NCBI GenBank assembly: GCA_002104945.1
Contig: MCFH01000063.1
Span: 1 to 64,000 of the forward strand
From: Piromyces finnis
Lineage: Eukaryota > Neocallimastigomycota > Neocallimastigomycetes > Neocallimastigales > Neocallimastigaceae
DNA length: 64,000 bases
Reading direction: 5' to 3'
Below are positions 23,684 through 38,782 of the stretch, piece after piece (the stretch's first letter is position 1; the number at the start of each line of letters is the position of its first letter). The translations under genes and the position numbers were made by a program. The notes beneath the pieces are model-generated. The model was not told the DNA's origin. It ran no database searches and worked only from the letters and a program-made list of their open reading frames with translations.

Positions 23684-24419
23684 TTTTTTTTTTTTTTTTT
23701 TAATTTAAAATGAAAATGAATAAATTATAAAATTTTTAAAAGCTAATTTTTAAATTTCTTTTTTTTTTATTTTATAAAATTAACATTTTTATTTTACTGT
23801 AATATTCTTTGTATTATACTTTATGCAAGTATTAGAATATATATGATATAATTATTTATATTATATATGCATAGAATGGTTTATTCGTTTTTATTTATTC
23901 ATTCTTATTTTTTTTAAACGATTACCGCTTTCTTTGCTTTCTTTACTATCAAAAAAAAAAAAAAAAAAAAAAACTTTAACATATAATTTTCTAATAAATT
24001 ATTCATTTTTTAATATATAATTTAATTTATAAAAAAGAAGATTCGAAATAAAACTTTTCATAATAACAAAATAAAAAAGATAAAGTAACCTAGAATTAAT
24101 TAAATCTACTGCTTTTGCAAAGTTAATATTAATATTACTACATATTACTTTTTTTAACCTTTACTTTTATAATTAATTGATGTATTAAAAATAATTAAAT
24201 TTATTTATTATTATTATTTCTTTTTTGTTTAAATTATTCTTAATGAAACTTACCTTTCTATTTCATTATTTCATCTTAAAATAATACAAATATCAAATAA
24301 CATTACATTATAATTTTTCTCTTAATGAATTGGAAATTCAACTCATTTAATTTCTATCTTCCTTTACTATTTTACTAATGTCATTTTTATTAACGTCTTT
24401 ATCATGTCGTCTACTAAAA
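23684..24419. other. AT-rich intergenic DNA
   Basis: It lies between the ankyrin gene's start and the nested LINE block. T and A runs occur (for example 23684-23701 and 23950-23973). No gene is seen. Confidence 0.5.
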
Positions 24420-24428
24420 CTATATTTA
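24420..24428. repeat. target-site duplication of the outer LINE (left copy)
   Basis: The 9-mer CTATATTTA here recurs at 32077-32085, on the other side of the outer LINE remnant. Its length is modest and the sequence AT-rich, but both copies sit exactly where homology to the LINE ends. Confidence 0.5.
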
Positions 24429-26271
24429 ACGGCATCAAATATTTTTAAACTTTATTATTAATTTAATTAAAATTATAATACATGTTATAAAAAGTAAAAA
24501 TTAAAAATAAAAAAAAATATGCTTAAATAAACACAAATAAATAAAAATTGGGTATAATGTATTCTAGTAATTTAAAGTAAGAAAGCCACTATTATACTGA
24601 AGTACAATAATTGTATTTGATTTCCAATGGGACACCGAATTAAATATCAAAACTTTGTCATAGGATTGATGCTCTTGGATGTTGCTTCAAACCTTTTGAA
24701 CATTGATTATTACTAGCCAATAACAAAAGGCATAATTTTGGTTAGAAGTTCCGTTGTTACCGTCAAGAATGGTGTTCTTTCGTAAGTGCCCCTAATTGAA
24801 TCTGACACTTGCAAAGTTCTTTCCATTCCCTTGAATTTTTTTTTGAATTGTAAGTGATGTTGTTAAAACTTCTTCCCCCAAGAAGGTATTTGAATATTTT
24901 ATTGCGAACATCAGAATAGTCATACACATTAATATTTACCGGATTATTAGAACTATTACTATTATTAATTAAATTACTATCTAAATTAAATTATTATCTT
25001 CACTATTGCTATCATTACTAATATTATTACTATTATTAAAATTAATGTTACTATTACTATTGTTATTATTACTATTATACTTATTAATATTAATAATATT
25101 ATTATTGTTATCTCTACTGATATTAACATTTTCATTATTATTGATAGGATCTGTTGGAATTACATTGACTGAAAAAATTTAATAGCTGGACTATGGAATC
25201 ATAATGTTTAATAAGGATATCTTTAAAAGTTGGACAATCTAATAACTAATGTTTAATACTTTGAACACCACACTTGCAACATGGACAGTAGTTAGGACAA
25301 ACTGGATCAACAAATTTAGCAGCTTTGGCAACTCTAGCATCCAACTTGTATCCGCTTCTTGCTTTCAATAGCCAGTAGAAGCCATAGGCAGACTCTGGGT
25401 ATTCATAACATAATTTAATAAAATCTTTAGTTTCACTAAATTTATTATCATCATAATATTGCGCTTTGATTGAATTCCCTTTGAGATCTTTCCAATAAAA
25501 GTTTTTAACTGCTTTAACATCTCCATGTTTCTTTAGTTTTTTATCAAGTGTCCTACTTGATTTGCACCACGTGTATTTTCTAAATTTAGGAATGTAATTG
25601 ACAAGGTATGAGATAATACAATTTGAGTTTTTCCATTTGTTAAAACATCTAACCTGAGCTAACGCACATTTGGCTGACAATGGGGGAATATTCAAATCTT
25701 TTGATATAGAGTATAAAGATATAAACGATACAGCTTTATGAACTCCGGCAACCCATCGTATTCCTTTGTTAACATGCTTCTGAGCAATCCTAGACCTGGC
25801 TTTGTTGGATCCAAGTAATGGTGAAAAGTATGAAACTCTGCTAATCACTTGTGAGTTAAGTACTAGCTTTTTGAAGGGAATAGGAATATTAGGATTTCTT
25901 AAGAATTTACTGACTGAAAAAAGTCCTTTCAAAACCTTGTTATTAAGAGCTTTAATTACTGGTTTAAGGGACAGATTCTTATCAAATGGAACACCAAGAT
26001 AAGTATAACAATCAGTAGTTGGAATGGGTTGTCCTGCTAAGTAAAATGTTGGATCTTTCTTGATCTGATTTTCTATTGATTCAGGACGAATCACCATCGT
26101 TGAACATTTCTGGATACCAAATTCCATTTCATTATACAATGCCCATTCATTAACTCTTCTTAGCATCTTTTTTAAGCATCCTCTTGTTGGAGCACAAATA
26201 ACTATATCATCTGCAAAAAGTCCACCACAGCAGCATCCTCTTGATGGAGCACAAATAACTATATCATCTGC

Positions 26272-26275
<4 letters not shown>
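24429..26275 (-). pseudogene. outer, 5'-truncated LINE copy: RT C-terminal part and 3' UTR
   Basis: This matches the RT ORF and 3' UTR of the full-length LINE at 26276-31965 at high identity. The reading frame runs from the catalytic FADD block to CCKCGVQSIKH and then hits a premature stop (the following Trp codon is TAG, near 25246-25248). After that, indels break the Asn-rich linker and C-terminal part. At 26160-26275 the FADDIVICAP-RGC segment occurs twice in tandem (duplication of about 55 bp). Together with 31966-32076, interrupted by the full-length insertion, this is one older copy, truncated in the RT palm and also carrying an internal deletion. It is not functional. Confidence 0.85.
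26263..26275. repeat. target-site duplication of the full-length LINE (3' side)
   Basis: ATCATCTGCAAAA here and at 31966-31978 flank the full-length element exactly: poly(T) begins at 26276 on one side and the element's 5' end is at 31965 on the other. This 13-bp direct repeat is the expected footprint of target-primed reverse transcription. Confidence 0.85.
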
Positions 26276-26317
<42 letters not shown>

Positions 26318-26552
26318 GGCATCAAATATTTTAAACTTTATTATTAATTTAATTAAAATTATAATACATGAAATATAAAAATTAAAATAAAATAAAAATA
26401 AAAAAAATATGTTTAAATAAACACAAATGAATAAAAATTGGGTATAATGTATTCTAGTAATTTTAATTAAAGTAAGAAAGCCACTATCATACTAAAGTAT
26501 AATAATTGTATTTGACTTCCAATGGGACACCGAGCCAAAGATCAAAATTTTA

Positions 26553-29237
26553 TCATGGGACAAAATTATGATCTCCATTGGTTGCGCTGGCCCTCCTGGC
26601 CTGTCTTACTGTTTCTTCAGCATTGACGCTCTTGGATGTTGCTTCAAACCTTTTGAACATTGACCATTGCTGGCCAATAGCAAAAGGCATGATTTTGGTT
26701 AGAAGTTCCGCGGTTACCGTCAAGAATGGTGTTCCTTCATTAGTACCAGATTGAATCTGACGCTTACAAAGTTCTTTCCATTCCCTTGAATTGTAATTGA
26801 TATTGTTAAAACTTCTTCCCCCAAGAAGGAATTTAAATATTTTACTGCACACACTAGAATAATCATACACATTAATATTCACCGGATTATTAGAACTATT
26901 ACTATCATTAACTAAATTACTATCTAAATTAGAATTATTATCTTCACTATTGCTATCATTACTAATATTATTATTTCTATTACTACTATTGTTATTATTA
27001 CTATTGTTACTATTACTATTGTTATTATTACTATTGTTACTATTACTATTAATATTATTACTATCTCTACTGATATTATCAATTTCATTATTATTGATAG
27101 GACTATTGGAATTACGTTGACTGAAAAAATTTAATAGCTGGACTATGGAATCATAATGTTTAATACGGATATCTCTAAATGTTGGACAATCTAATAACCA
27201 ATGTTTAATACTTTGATCTCCACACTTGCAACATGGACAGTAGTTAGGACAAACTGGATCAACAAATTTGGCAGCTTTGGCAACTCTAGCATCCAACTTG
27301 TATCCGCTTCTTGCTTTCAATAGCCAGTAGAAGCCATAGGCAAACTCTGGGTACTCATAACATAATTTAATAAAATCTTTAGTTTCAATAAACTTATTAT
27401 CATCATAATATTGCGCTTTGATTGAATTCCCTTTGAGATCTTTCCAATAAAAGTTTTTAACTGCTTTAACATCTCCATGTTTCTTTAGTTTTTTATCAAG
27501 TGTCCTACTTGATTTGCACCACGTGTATTTTCTAAATTTAGGAATGTAATTGACAAGGTGTGAGATAATACAACTTGAGTTTTTCCATTTGTTAAAACAT
27601 CTAACCTGAGCTAAAGCACATTTGGCTGACAATGGAGGAATATTCAAATCTTTTGAGATAGAGTATAAAGATATAAACGATACAGCTTTATGAACTCCGG
27701 CAATCCATCGTATTCCTTTGTTAACATGCTTCTGAGCAATCCTAGACCTAGCTTTGTTGGATCCAAGTAATGGTGCAAAGTATGAAACTCTGCTAATCAC
27801 TTGTGAGTTAAGTACTAGTTTTTTGAAGGGAATAGGAATATTAGGATTTCTTAAGAATTTACTGACTGAGAAAAGTCCTTTCAAAACCTTGTTATTGAGA
27901 GTTTTAATTACTGGTTTAAGGGACAGATTCTTATCAAATGGAACACCAAGATAAGTATAACAATCAGTAGTTGGAATGGGTTGTCCTGCTAAGTAAAATG
28001 TTGGATCTCTCTTGTTCTGATTTTCTATTGATTCAGGACGAATCACCATCGTTGAACATTTCTGGATACCAAATTCCATTTCATTATACAATGCCCATTC
28101 ATTAACTCTTCTAAGCATCTTTTTTAAGCATCCTCTTGTTGGAGCACAAATAACTATATCATCTGCAAAAAGTCCACCACAGCATCGAGTGTCACCTAAA
28201 CTGACTCCTAGATCTTCGCACTCTCTAAATATATCATTAATAAAGAGATTAAAGAGAATAGGAGAAAGAGGGCAACCTTGACGGACTCCTTTCTTCACAT
28301 CAAAAGATTTCGAGAATTGTCCATCTAATTTGACATTAGCCTTAGATGTTAAATATAAATTTTTGATAAATTGTAGACTCTTACCTCGGATTCCTAAACA
28401 ATCTAATTTATGGAGAATATTACCGATTGGGACTGAATCGTATGCTTTCCTGAGATCTAAAAAGGCCAAATATGTCTCTTTATTATCTAATTGACGTCTA
28501 CGGCATATTTCTTGGATTGAAATGAAAAGACTAATACTTTCTTCCTTTTTTCGAAAACCAAATTGTTCAGGTCTAATGAAATTATTCTTTAAACCATATT
28601 CTGAGATTCTAGTGGTGACAATTTTGGAAATCAACTTAATACCATTATTGATAAGTGATATACCTCGATAGTTATCACAATCTGTCAAATCTCCCTTCTT
28701 AGGAATAGAAACAATACTGGATTCATTCCATGAGTTGGGGAAATCTCCATCCCAAATACGGTTGAATAATTTAAGAATAAAATTTAAACCATGAGCATCA
28801 TTATCTGAAGTAGTATTACCAGAAGAATTATTATCTGTAGCATTATTAGAATCATTACTTGATGGAACTAATGCTTTGTAAAATTCAATTGGAATACCAT
28901 CCGGACCTGATGCTTTATAATTTGGAGTAGTGAGGATAGCTGACTTGACTTCATCAATACTAATATCTTGGTTGATATCCCACTCATCAAGCATAGGAAG
29001 TGAAAAACGTTTATTCGTTGGTTCTTCATACCAATGCTCCAAATCAAGACTTACACCACTTGGGTCTGATGCAAGATTTTCGAAATGATCATGCCACACA
29101 TCTAGTTGTTCTTCCGTAGCAACAACTAATTCTCCATTTTTATTTTTAATTGGTTGAGCAATAAAGAAAGAATCTTTTCCAATTTTTGCAGTTTTCTTGA
29201 TCCATTTCCAGGCCTTCTTAGGATTATGACTCTTCAT
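26553..29237 (-). CDS. LINE reverse transcriptase ORF
   Basis: 894 residues from the first ATG after the stop. The reverse-transcriptase domain occupies about residues 90-470: KASGPDGIPIEFYK, NYRGISLINNGIKLISKI, EQFGFRK, AFLDLRKAYDSV, GVRQGCPLSPILFNLFINDI and the catalytic FADD box with Asp359-Asp360. A C-terminal zinc-knuckle region (CPNYCPCCKCGDQSIKH-W-x3-C) lies near residues 660-690. An Asn/Ser-rich stretch of about 90 residues follows, unusual in a LINE, then a conserved end (…AEETVRQARRASATNG…). It copies LINE RNA into DNA at a nicked target. It is in the same frame as the upstream endonuclease ORF (stop at 29253-29255, five codons before this ATG), so the natural product may be one polyprotein. 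Confidence 0.9.
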   Translation of the reverse strand: MKSHNPKKAWKWIKKTAKIGKDSFFIAQPIKNKNGELVVATEEQLDVWHDHFENLASDPSGVSLDLEHWYEEPTNKRFSLPMLDEWDINQDISIDEVKSAILTTPNYKASGPDGIPIEFYKALVPSSNDSNNATDNNSSGNTTSDNDAHGLNFILKLFNRIWDGDFPNSWNESSIVSIPKKGDLTDCDNYRGISLINNGIKLISKIVTTRISEYGLKNNFIRPEQFGFRKKEESISLFISIQEICRRRQLDNKETYLAFLDLRKAYDSVPIGNILHKLDCLGIRGKSLQFIKNLYLTSKANVKLDGQFSKSFDVKKGVRQGCPLSPILFNLFINDIFRECEDLGVSLGDTRCCGGLFADDIVICAPTRGCLKKMLRRVNEWALYNEMEFGIQKCSTMVIRPESIENQNKRDPTFYLAGQPIPTTDCYTYLGVPFDKNLSLKPVIKTLNNKVLKGLFSVSKFLRNPNIPIPFKKLVLNSQVISRVSYFAPLLGSNKARSRIAQKHVNKGIRWIAGVHKAVSFISLYSISKDLNIPPLSAKCALAQVRCFNKWKNSSCIISHLVNYIPKFRKYTWCKSSRTLDKKLKKHGDVKAVKNFYWKDLKGNSIKAQYYDDNKFIETKDFIKLCYEYPEFAYGFYWLLKARSGYKLDARVAKAAKFVDPVCPNYCPCCKCGDQSIKHWLLDCPTFRDIRIKHYDSIVQLLNFFSQRNSNSPINNNEIDNISRDSNNINSNSNNSNNNNSNSNNSNNNNSSNRNNNISNDSNSEDNNSNLDSNLVNDSNSSNNPVNINVYDYSSVCSKIFKFLLGGRSFNNINYNSREWKELCKRQIQSGTNEGTPFLTVTAELLTKIMPFAIGQQWSMFKRFEATSKSVNAEETVRQARRASATNGDHNFVP

Positions 29238-29252
29238 ATACTCACATCCTGT

Positions 29253-31079
29253 TTAAATCCAATGAAGATATTCTTGCTTCCTAAATTCATTACATCTTTT
29301 GTGGATGTAATCAATGAGTTTACGGTAGATTTTAATTCTTTTAATAAATTCATCTATATCATAAATTCTTTCTTTTTTAAATCTCTTATACAACTTCATT
29401 TTGATTTTTTGAAGATTAAAAATTTGTTGTGAAATATGAAATGAAGACTTTATAACATTATTTGCTGAAGTAATACTGAGCTCGTCTGCAATTGAAAAAG
29501 CAGTTGAAGTAAACTCTTTGGAAAGTTCATCTGTAGAAACATTAGGATCGTTGGATTTTGCTGAAAGTATTTGGAATTTATTATGACTGAGAATAGATTC
29601 CTTTTCCTCAATACATTTTAATCTATTCCATTTCAGAATTTTCTTAGGAACATTAAAGTCATTAGAAAAATCTTCCATAGGAATAATTTTACCATTAATA
29701 AGAAGTGGCTTATGGTCTGATACAGGATAAAAATTATTTATAAATGATCCTGAGTGAATAAGATCTTTCATCTTCGAATTGATAAGAGCATGGTCAATGT
29801 CGGAAGATTGTTCACCTCGAGTCCAAGAGATAGTCGACCCTCTAAGCGGAAGAATTTCCCAATCTCCTAATCCATTAGTTGATAACCAATTGGATAATTT
29901 TACTTTAGACATATTAAAATCACCAACAAGAATCGATGGATGGGATGAATGAGTTTGTAACCACAAGCGAACTTCTAACTTTGCATGATCAACATAGATG
30001 TTGTGATGACTATGAGGCATATAAACATTTCCAATCGAGCATTTGAATCTATTCCAGAGACTAAAAGTATAAATAGAAATAATATACTTTCCAGAGAAGT
30101 TTTCAAGTGAGGCTTGACACGAATTGTGAAAACCTAAATATAAACCTCTCATTCCAGGAACTGATTCGTCAGCTTTCTTGAAAAAGTGTCTATAGTTTCG
30201 CAAAGTAACACGACAAGGATAATCTGTATTTGAACCAGAACCATTACCAGTTTCTTGGAAACATAAGAATAATGGTTTGAAAATAGCTGTGAAATAGCTA
30301 ATACTATCTCTCTTTTCGTGATTCCACCCATTGGTGTTCCAACTAAGACAAAAAGAAAAGTTATCAGGCTTGTTGGATGAGGAAGAATCGTTGCTATTAT
30401 TATTATTATTAAAGTCATCGTTATTAATGGATGATGCATCAGAGGAATAAGTAGAACTATTACTAGATGGCTGTGAAACTGAAGAACTATCAACTATTGA
30501 ACTGTTATCAGAGTTGATAGAACTATTAGAATTAATTGTTGAATGTTGAGATTGAAATTGTGTTTGCTGTAGATCTGGAATATTTTCATGATGGGAAACT
30601 TGTTGAAGATCCTGTTGAAGATCTTGTTGAAGATCGGATTGTTGATGAGATTGTTGAACTGATTGTTGAACTGATTGTTGAAATGATTGTTGAATAGAAT
30701 GTTGATGTTTATTAGAAACTAAAATTTTACGTTTGAGAGTGGAAAAAGTGTATTTGTGATTCCTTCTACTACGAGCTGAAAAGGAAATTGAGGTAACTGA
30801 AAGTTTCTTCTTTAACATGTGTAAGATTTTAATACAATCTTTTGATGAACCATGAACCTTGACTAAGAAAAAGTGATCATTGAAAGTCTGAAAATATTTA
30901 ACACTAATAACTGAATTAAATTTATCTTCTAGAATAACCTCGAGTTTTTCCCATAGCATATTTACTGACCATGATCGAATACCACGGATAAAGAAGGAGC
31001 GAATATCATCTAAGGGGATACCATAAGACCGGGTACCACGTCTGATATAATTCTTATCTTTAAAATAAAGGACTGACAT
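29253..31079 (-). CDS. LINE ORF with APE-type endonuclease
   Basis: 608 residues. The first about 110 residues form a compact non-repetitive region of unknown type. Residues about 125-240 are Gln/Ser/Asn-rich. An endonuclease/exonuclease/phosphatase domain follows at about 243-460, with CLSWNTNGW, the catalytic CFQETGNG Glu, VGDFNMS, WTRG…DIDHALIN and the final SDHKPLL, the usual order of APE-type LINE endonucleases that nick the target. The C-terminal 150 residues are helical and Lys-rich, linking to the reverse transcriptase. The frame ends at a UAA (…QEYLHWI-stop) and continues in the same frame into the RT ORF. Confidence 0.88.
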   Translation of the reverse strand: MSVLYFKDKNYIRRGTRSYGIPLDDIRSFFIRGIRSWSVNMLWEKLEVILEDKFNSVISVKYFQTFNDHFFLVKVHGSSKDCIKILHMLKKKLSVTSISFSARSRRNHKYTFSTLKRKILVSNKHQHSIQQSFQQSVQQSVQQSHQQSDLQQDLQQDLQQVSHHENIPDLQQTQFQSQHSTINSNSSINSDNSSIVDSSSVSQPSSNSSTYSSDASSINNDDFNNNNNSNDSSSSNKPDNFSFCLSWNTNGWNHEKRDSISYFTAIFKPLFLCFQETGNGSGSNTDYPCRVTLRNYRHFFKKADESVPGMRGLYLGFHNSCQASLENFSGKYIISIYTFSLWNRFKCSIGNVYMPHSHHNIYVDHAKLEVRLWLQTHSSHPSILVGDFNMSKVKLSNWLSTNGLGDWEILPLRGSTISWTRGEQSSDIDHALINSKMKDLIHSGSFINNFYPVSDHKPLLINGKIIPMEDFSNDFNVPKKILKWNRLKCIEEKESILSHNKFQILSAKSNDPNVSTDELSKEFTSTAFSIADELSITSANNVIKSSFHISQQIFNLQKIKMKLYKRFKKERIYDIDEFIKRIKIYRKLIDYIHKRCNEFRKQEYLHWI

Positions 31080-31965
31080 GATAATAAATTCTAATTAAAA
31101 AATATTGAATATAAAATAAATACTAATAAAAATTACAAATATAACGTATATGGAAAAAAATTTGTCTCTCTCTCTCTTCTTAAAAGTACTGGATAGTACA
31201 AAAATTGTTACGATGCTTTGTTTAAAGTTTCTTTTTTTGAATTCTAGTTGTAAATTTTCTTTAAAAATTCTAGTTTTGGTTTGTTGTTAGTAAATTCGAT
31301 TCGCTTTTTGACACTAAACTTGTTTGACTTTACTTTTCATTAAATATTTAAATTGGTAAAAAATTTGAATCAAGAATGTCGACACCAGAAAGCTTGTGAA
31401 TAGTATTTTTACATGATGTAGAGTGAATCAGTCTCTTACAAGAAACAATACAACAATAGCTACATGAATATAAAAGTACAATGCAAATGCTAAAGTTGAC
31501 TACATTGGATTCTTACAAGAGAAGAGTAGTACTACATGAATACATGAATAAAAGAAAAAATACAGCAACAAAATGTATTACTCTTCTAATTAAATACTAT
31601 ACAAACTTACCTGAAAAATCAAACATTCACTTATTCATCAAATACTTAAATTTGATGAATAAAATGTTTTTTAATCGCTCAGTACCATGAGCTTAGTCCT
31701 AATAATTTTCCCTTGAAGACTAACCAAGCATCCATTGCGCAATGCTTGGATTTAATTCTTTCTACTCTCTCAGTACCATGAGCATGAGTAGACCCCCTTG
31801 AGAAATTACATTTATTAAATAAATGAAGGCACATTCCTAAGAGGGCACCAAGCATCCATTGCGCAATACTTGGATTTAATTCTTTCTACTCTCTCAGTAC
31901 CATGAGCATGAGTAGACCCCCTTGAGAAACTACATTTATTAAATAAATGAAGGCACGTTCCCAAG
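31080..31965 (-). promoter_or_regulatory. LINE 5' UTR with 124-bp tandem monomers
   Basis: The 5' end of the element carries tandem repeats: units 31849-31965 (117 bp, cut at the 5' end) and 31725-31848 (124 bp), and a decayed partial unit at about 31676-31724. Each full unit contains CATCCATTGCGCAAT with the palindrome ATTGCGCAAT, a CAGTACCATGAGCATGAG block and TTTATTAAATAAA. The proximal 600 bp up to the ATG at 31079 is unique. Monomer 5' UTRs are known in some LINEs (mouse L1 is the classic case) as promoter units; promoter function here is inferred. Confidence 0.7.
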
Positions 31966-32076
31966 ATCATCTGCAAAAAGTCCACCACAGCATCCTAAAC
32001 AATCTAATTTATGGAGAATATTATCGATTGGGACTGAATCGGATGTTTTCCTGAGATCTAAAAAGGCCAAATATGT
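31966..32076 (-). pseudogene. outer LINE copy, 5' remnant
   Basis: A short piece of the RT palm. On the minus strand it reads the TYLAFLDLRK…DSVP…NILHKLDCLG block, then skips about 200 bp and continues at CCGGLFADD, where the full-length LINE interrupts it. The 13-bp target-site duplication (31966-31978) is its last part. The outer copy therefore began about 32076 and continues at 26275. Point differences from the intact copy include changes that break conserved residues. Confidence 0.8.
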
Positions 32077-32085
32077 CTATATTTA
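32077..32085. repeat. target-site duplication of the outer LINE (right copy)
   Basis: CTATATTTA, same as 24420-24428. It marks where homology to the truncated LINE ends. Confidence 0.5.
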
Positions 32086-32650
32086 ATAAAGGTAAATTTA
32101 TAAAGTAATTACTAATAATGTTATAAAAAAGTTTCTCTATAATTTTACTATAAATACATCCTCCTTATTCATATATTTTTACTTTTATTATTGTTAATAT
32201 TTCTTAAGAAAAAAAAAACATTATTAATCCTTTATTGAAAAACCAACAAAAAACTAAAAGATTTATTTACAAAAAAAAAAAAGGCATATTTTAAAGAAAA
32301 GAAAGAAAGAATGAAAAAATCATTGAAATAATATTTTTAAAAAAAATTTCATATTTTTTTATTTTATTACTTTTATTTATTTTTATTTCAAAATTTTTTT
32401 TTTTTTTTTTTTAGATCATATCTTGTTTGACTTTTTTTTTTTAATATTTATTTGATATTTTTGAATTACTTTTTTTTTTTTATAACTATTTGATTATTAG
32501 CCTAATTTTTTTTTTGAATATTTATTAAGGTATAAATTATTTAATAATCTTAATAGTATAAAATTTTTTTATATAATAGAATGTATGAAACTTTATTATA
32601 TAGTAATCTAACATCAAATTATTAAAAAGTAAATTTTATCTAAATTTTTT
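32086..32650. other. 3' flank of polyubiquitin
   Basis: AT-rich, with T runs near 32394-32413 and 32430-32440. It presumably contains the polyubiquitin 3' UTR. No gene is visible. Confidence 0.5.
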
Positions 32651-37829
<5,179 letters not shown>

Positions 37830-38519
37830 ATGAAAAAATTAAATGAAGTACAATTAAACCAATATTATGAATTAGAGAAACAGGTAGAAGGAATGGAGGA
37901 ATGGAAAATTATGGTATGTGTTATGTTAAGTTTGGAACGACTCTGGCAACCATTCCTATTTGCTACAAAACACATTGGATCTGTGGTTCAGAAACCAGTT
38001 CGAGAATTGATAGATGGTATATGGAAAAATCGAATTTTTAATGAAAACCAAAGTGAGCATGATGATAATACTATTGATGATGAAGAAAAAGAAAGATATT
38101 ATACAAAGATATTGGATGAGGCAGGTGATATAATAGAAGAGAATGAAGATTCTGCTGAAAATCACTATGAAAGTTATTTAATGGATATCCTTTATTCTGG
38201 ATTTTCATGGTTTTTCCCAACGCCAACAACAAGTTCTTCTCCTAGATGGGATCTTACATTAATTCCAGTAGATTTTATTTCAGATTGGATAATAGATACT
38301 TATAATCCAAAAAATGAGGAAGAAGAGTTCAATACTTATCAAGAATCCTCATGGGTTAAAGAAGAAGTGGAAAGAATTCAACAAGACCTTTCAAAAGTAA
38401 TAAATGAAGACAAGACAACCTTTTTCGTAAATAGACGTGAAAAATTATTAGAATTAAAAGAAAAATATCAAAACTTATGGATTGTTGAGTCTCCTCCTTT
38501 ATCGCCATCATCATCCTAA
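37830..38519 (+). CDS. acidic protein of unknown function
   Basis: Single exon, 229 residues, not low-complexity apart from acidic stretches. There is no signal peptide or clear membrane helix. The N-terminal half has regular helical patterning (…LEKQVEGMEEWKIMV…, …RLWQPFLFATKHIG…) and there are several Trp (…YSGFSWFFP…, …SSPRWDLTLIP…). A charged helix (…EEVERIQQDLSKVI…) precedes a Pro/Ser-rich C-terminal end. Codon use and the clear compositional contrast with the flanks support a real gene. I do not recognise the family. Confidence 0.7.
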   Translation: MKKLNEVQLNQYYELEKQVEGMEEWKIMVCVMLSLERLWQPFLFATKHIGSVVQKPVRELIDGIWKNRIFNENQSEHDDNTIDDEEKERYYTKILDEAGDIIEENEDSAENHYESYLMDILYSGFSWFFPTPTTSSSPRWDLTLIPVDFISDWIIDTYNPKNEEEEFNTYQESSWVKEEVERIQQDLSKVINEDKTTFFVNRREKLLELKEKYQNLWIVESPPLSPSSS

Positions 38520-38749
38520 AAAAAGGTGTATAGAATAACTATTTATATTTGATGATTGTTTCAAATAGATAAATACAATAAATAAATAATTATCAGTTAT
38601 GTAGATAAACAAATTCTATTGAAAATAATAAATTTATGTAAAAAAAAAGTAATTTATTTATTTATTTATTATTAGAAAATTATCTTATATTTTAGCAATT
38701 TATTTATTAATAAAAGCTATACTATAATATTTTATTTCTTTCTCTCTCT

Positions 38750-38782
<33 letters not shown>

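Larger units (their letters stand above)
26276..31965 (-). mobile_element. full-length non-LTR retrotransposon (LINE), 5.7 kb
   Basis: Order on the minus strand: 5' UTR with tandem monomers (31965-31080), a 608-codon ORF with an APE-type endonuclease (31079-29253), an 894-codon reverse-transcriptase ORF (29237-26553), a 3' UTR of about 240 bp, and a 39-nt poly(A) (26314-26276). It is flanked by a 13-bp target-site duplication and inserted inside an older copy of the same family. The two ORFs are in the same frame and separated only by one UAA. The intact duplication and long poly(A) suggest a recent insertion. No RNase H domain is seen, and the clade cannot be settled by eye. Confidence 0.9.

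Noticed and set aside
31481-31690. 69-codon plus-strand ORF
   Set aside because: Lies antisense within the LINE 5' UTR and shows no protein signature.
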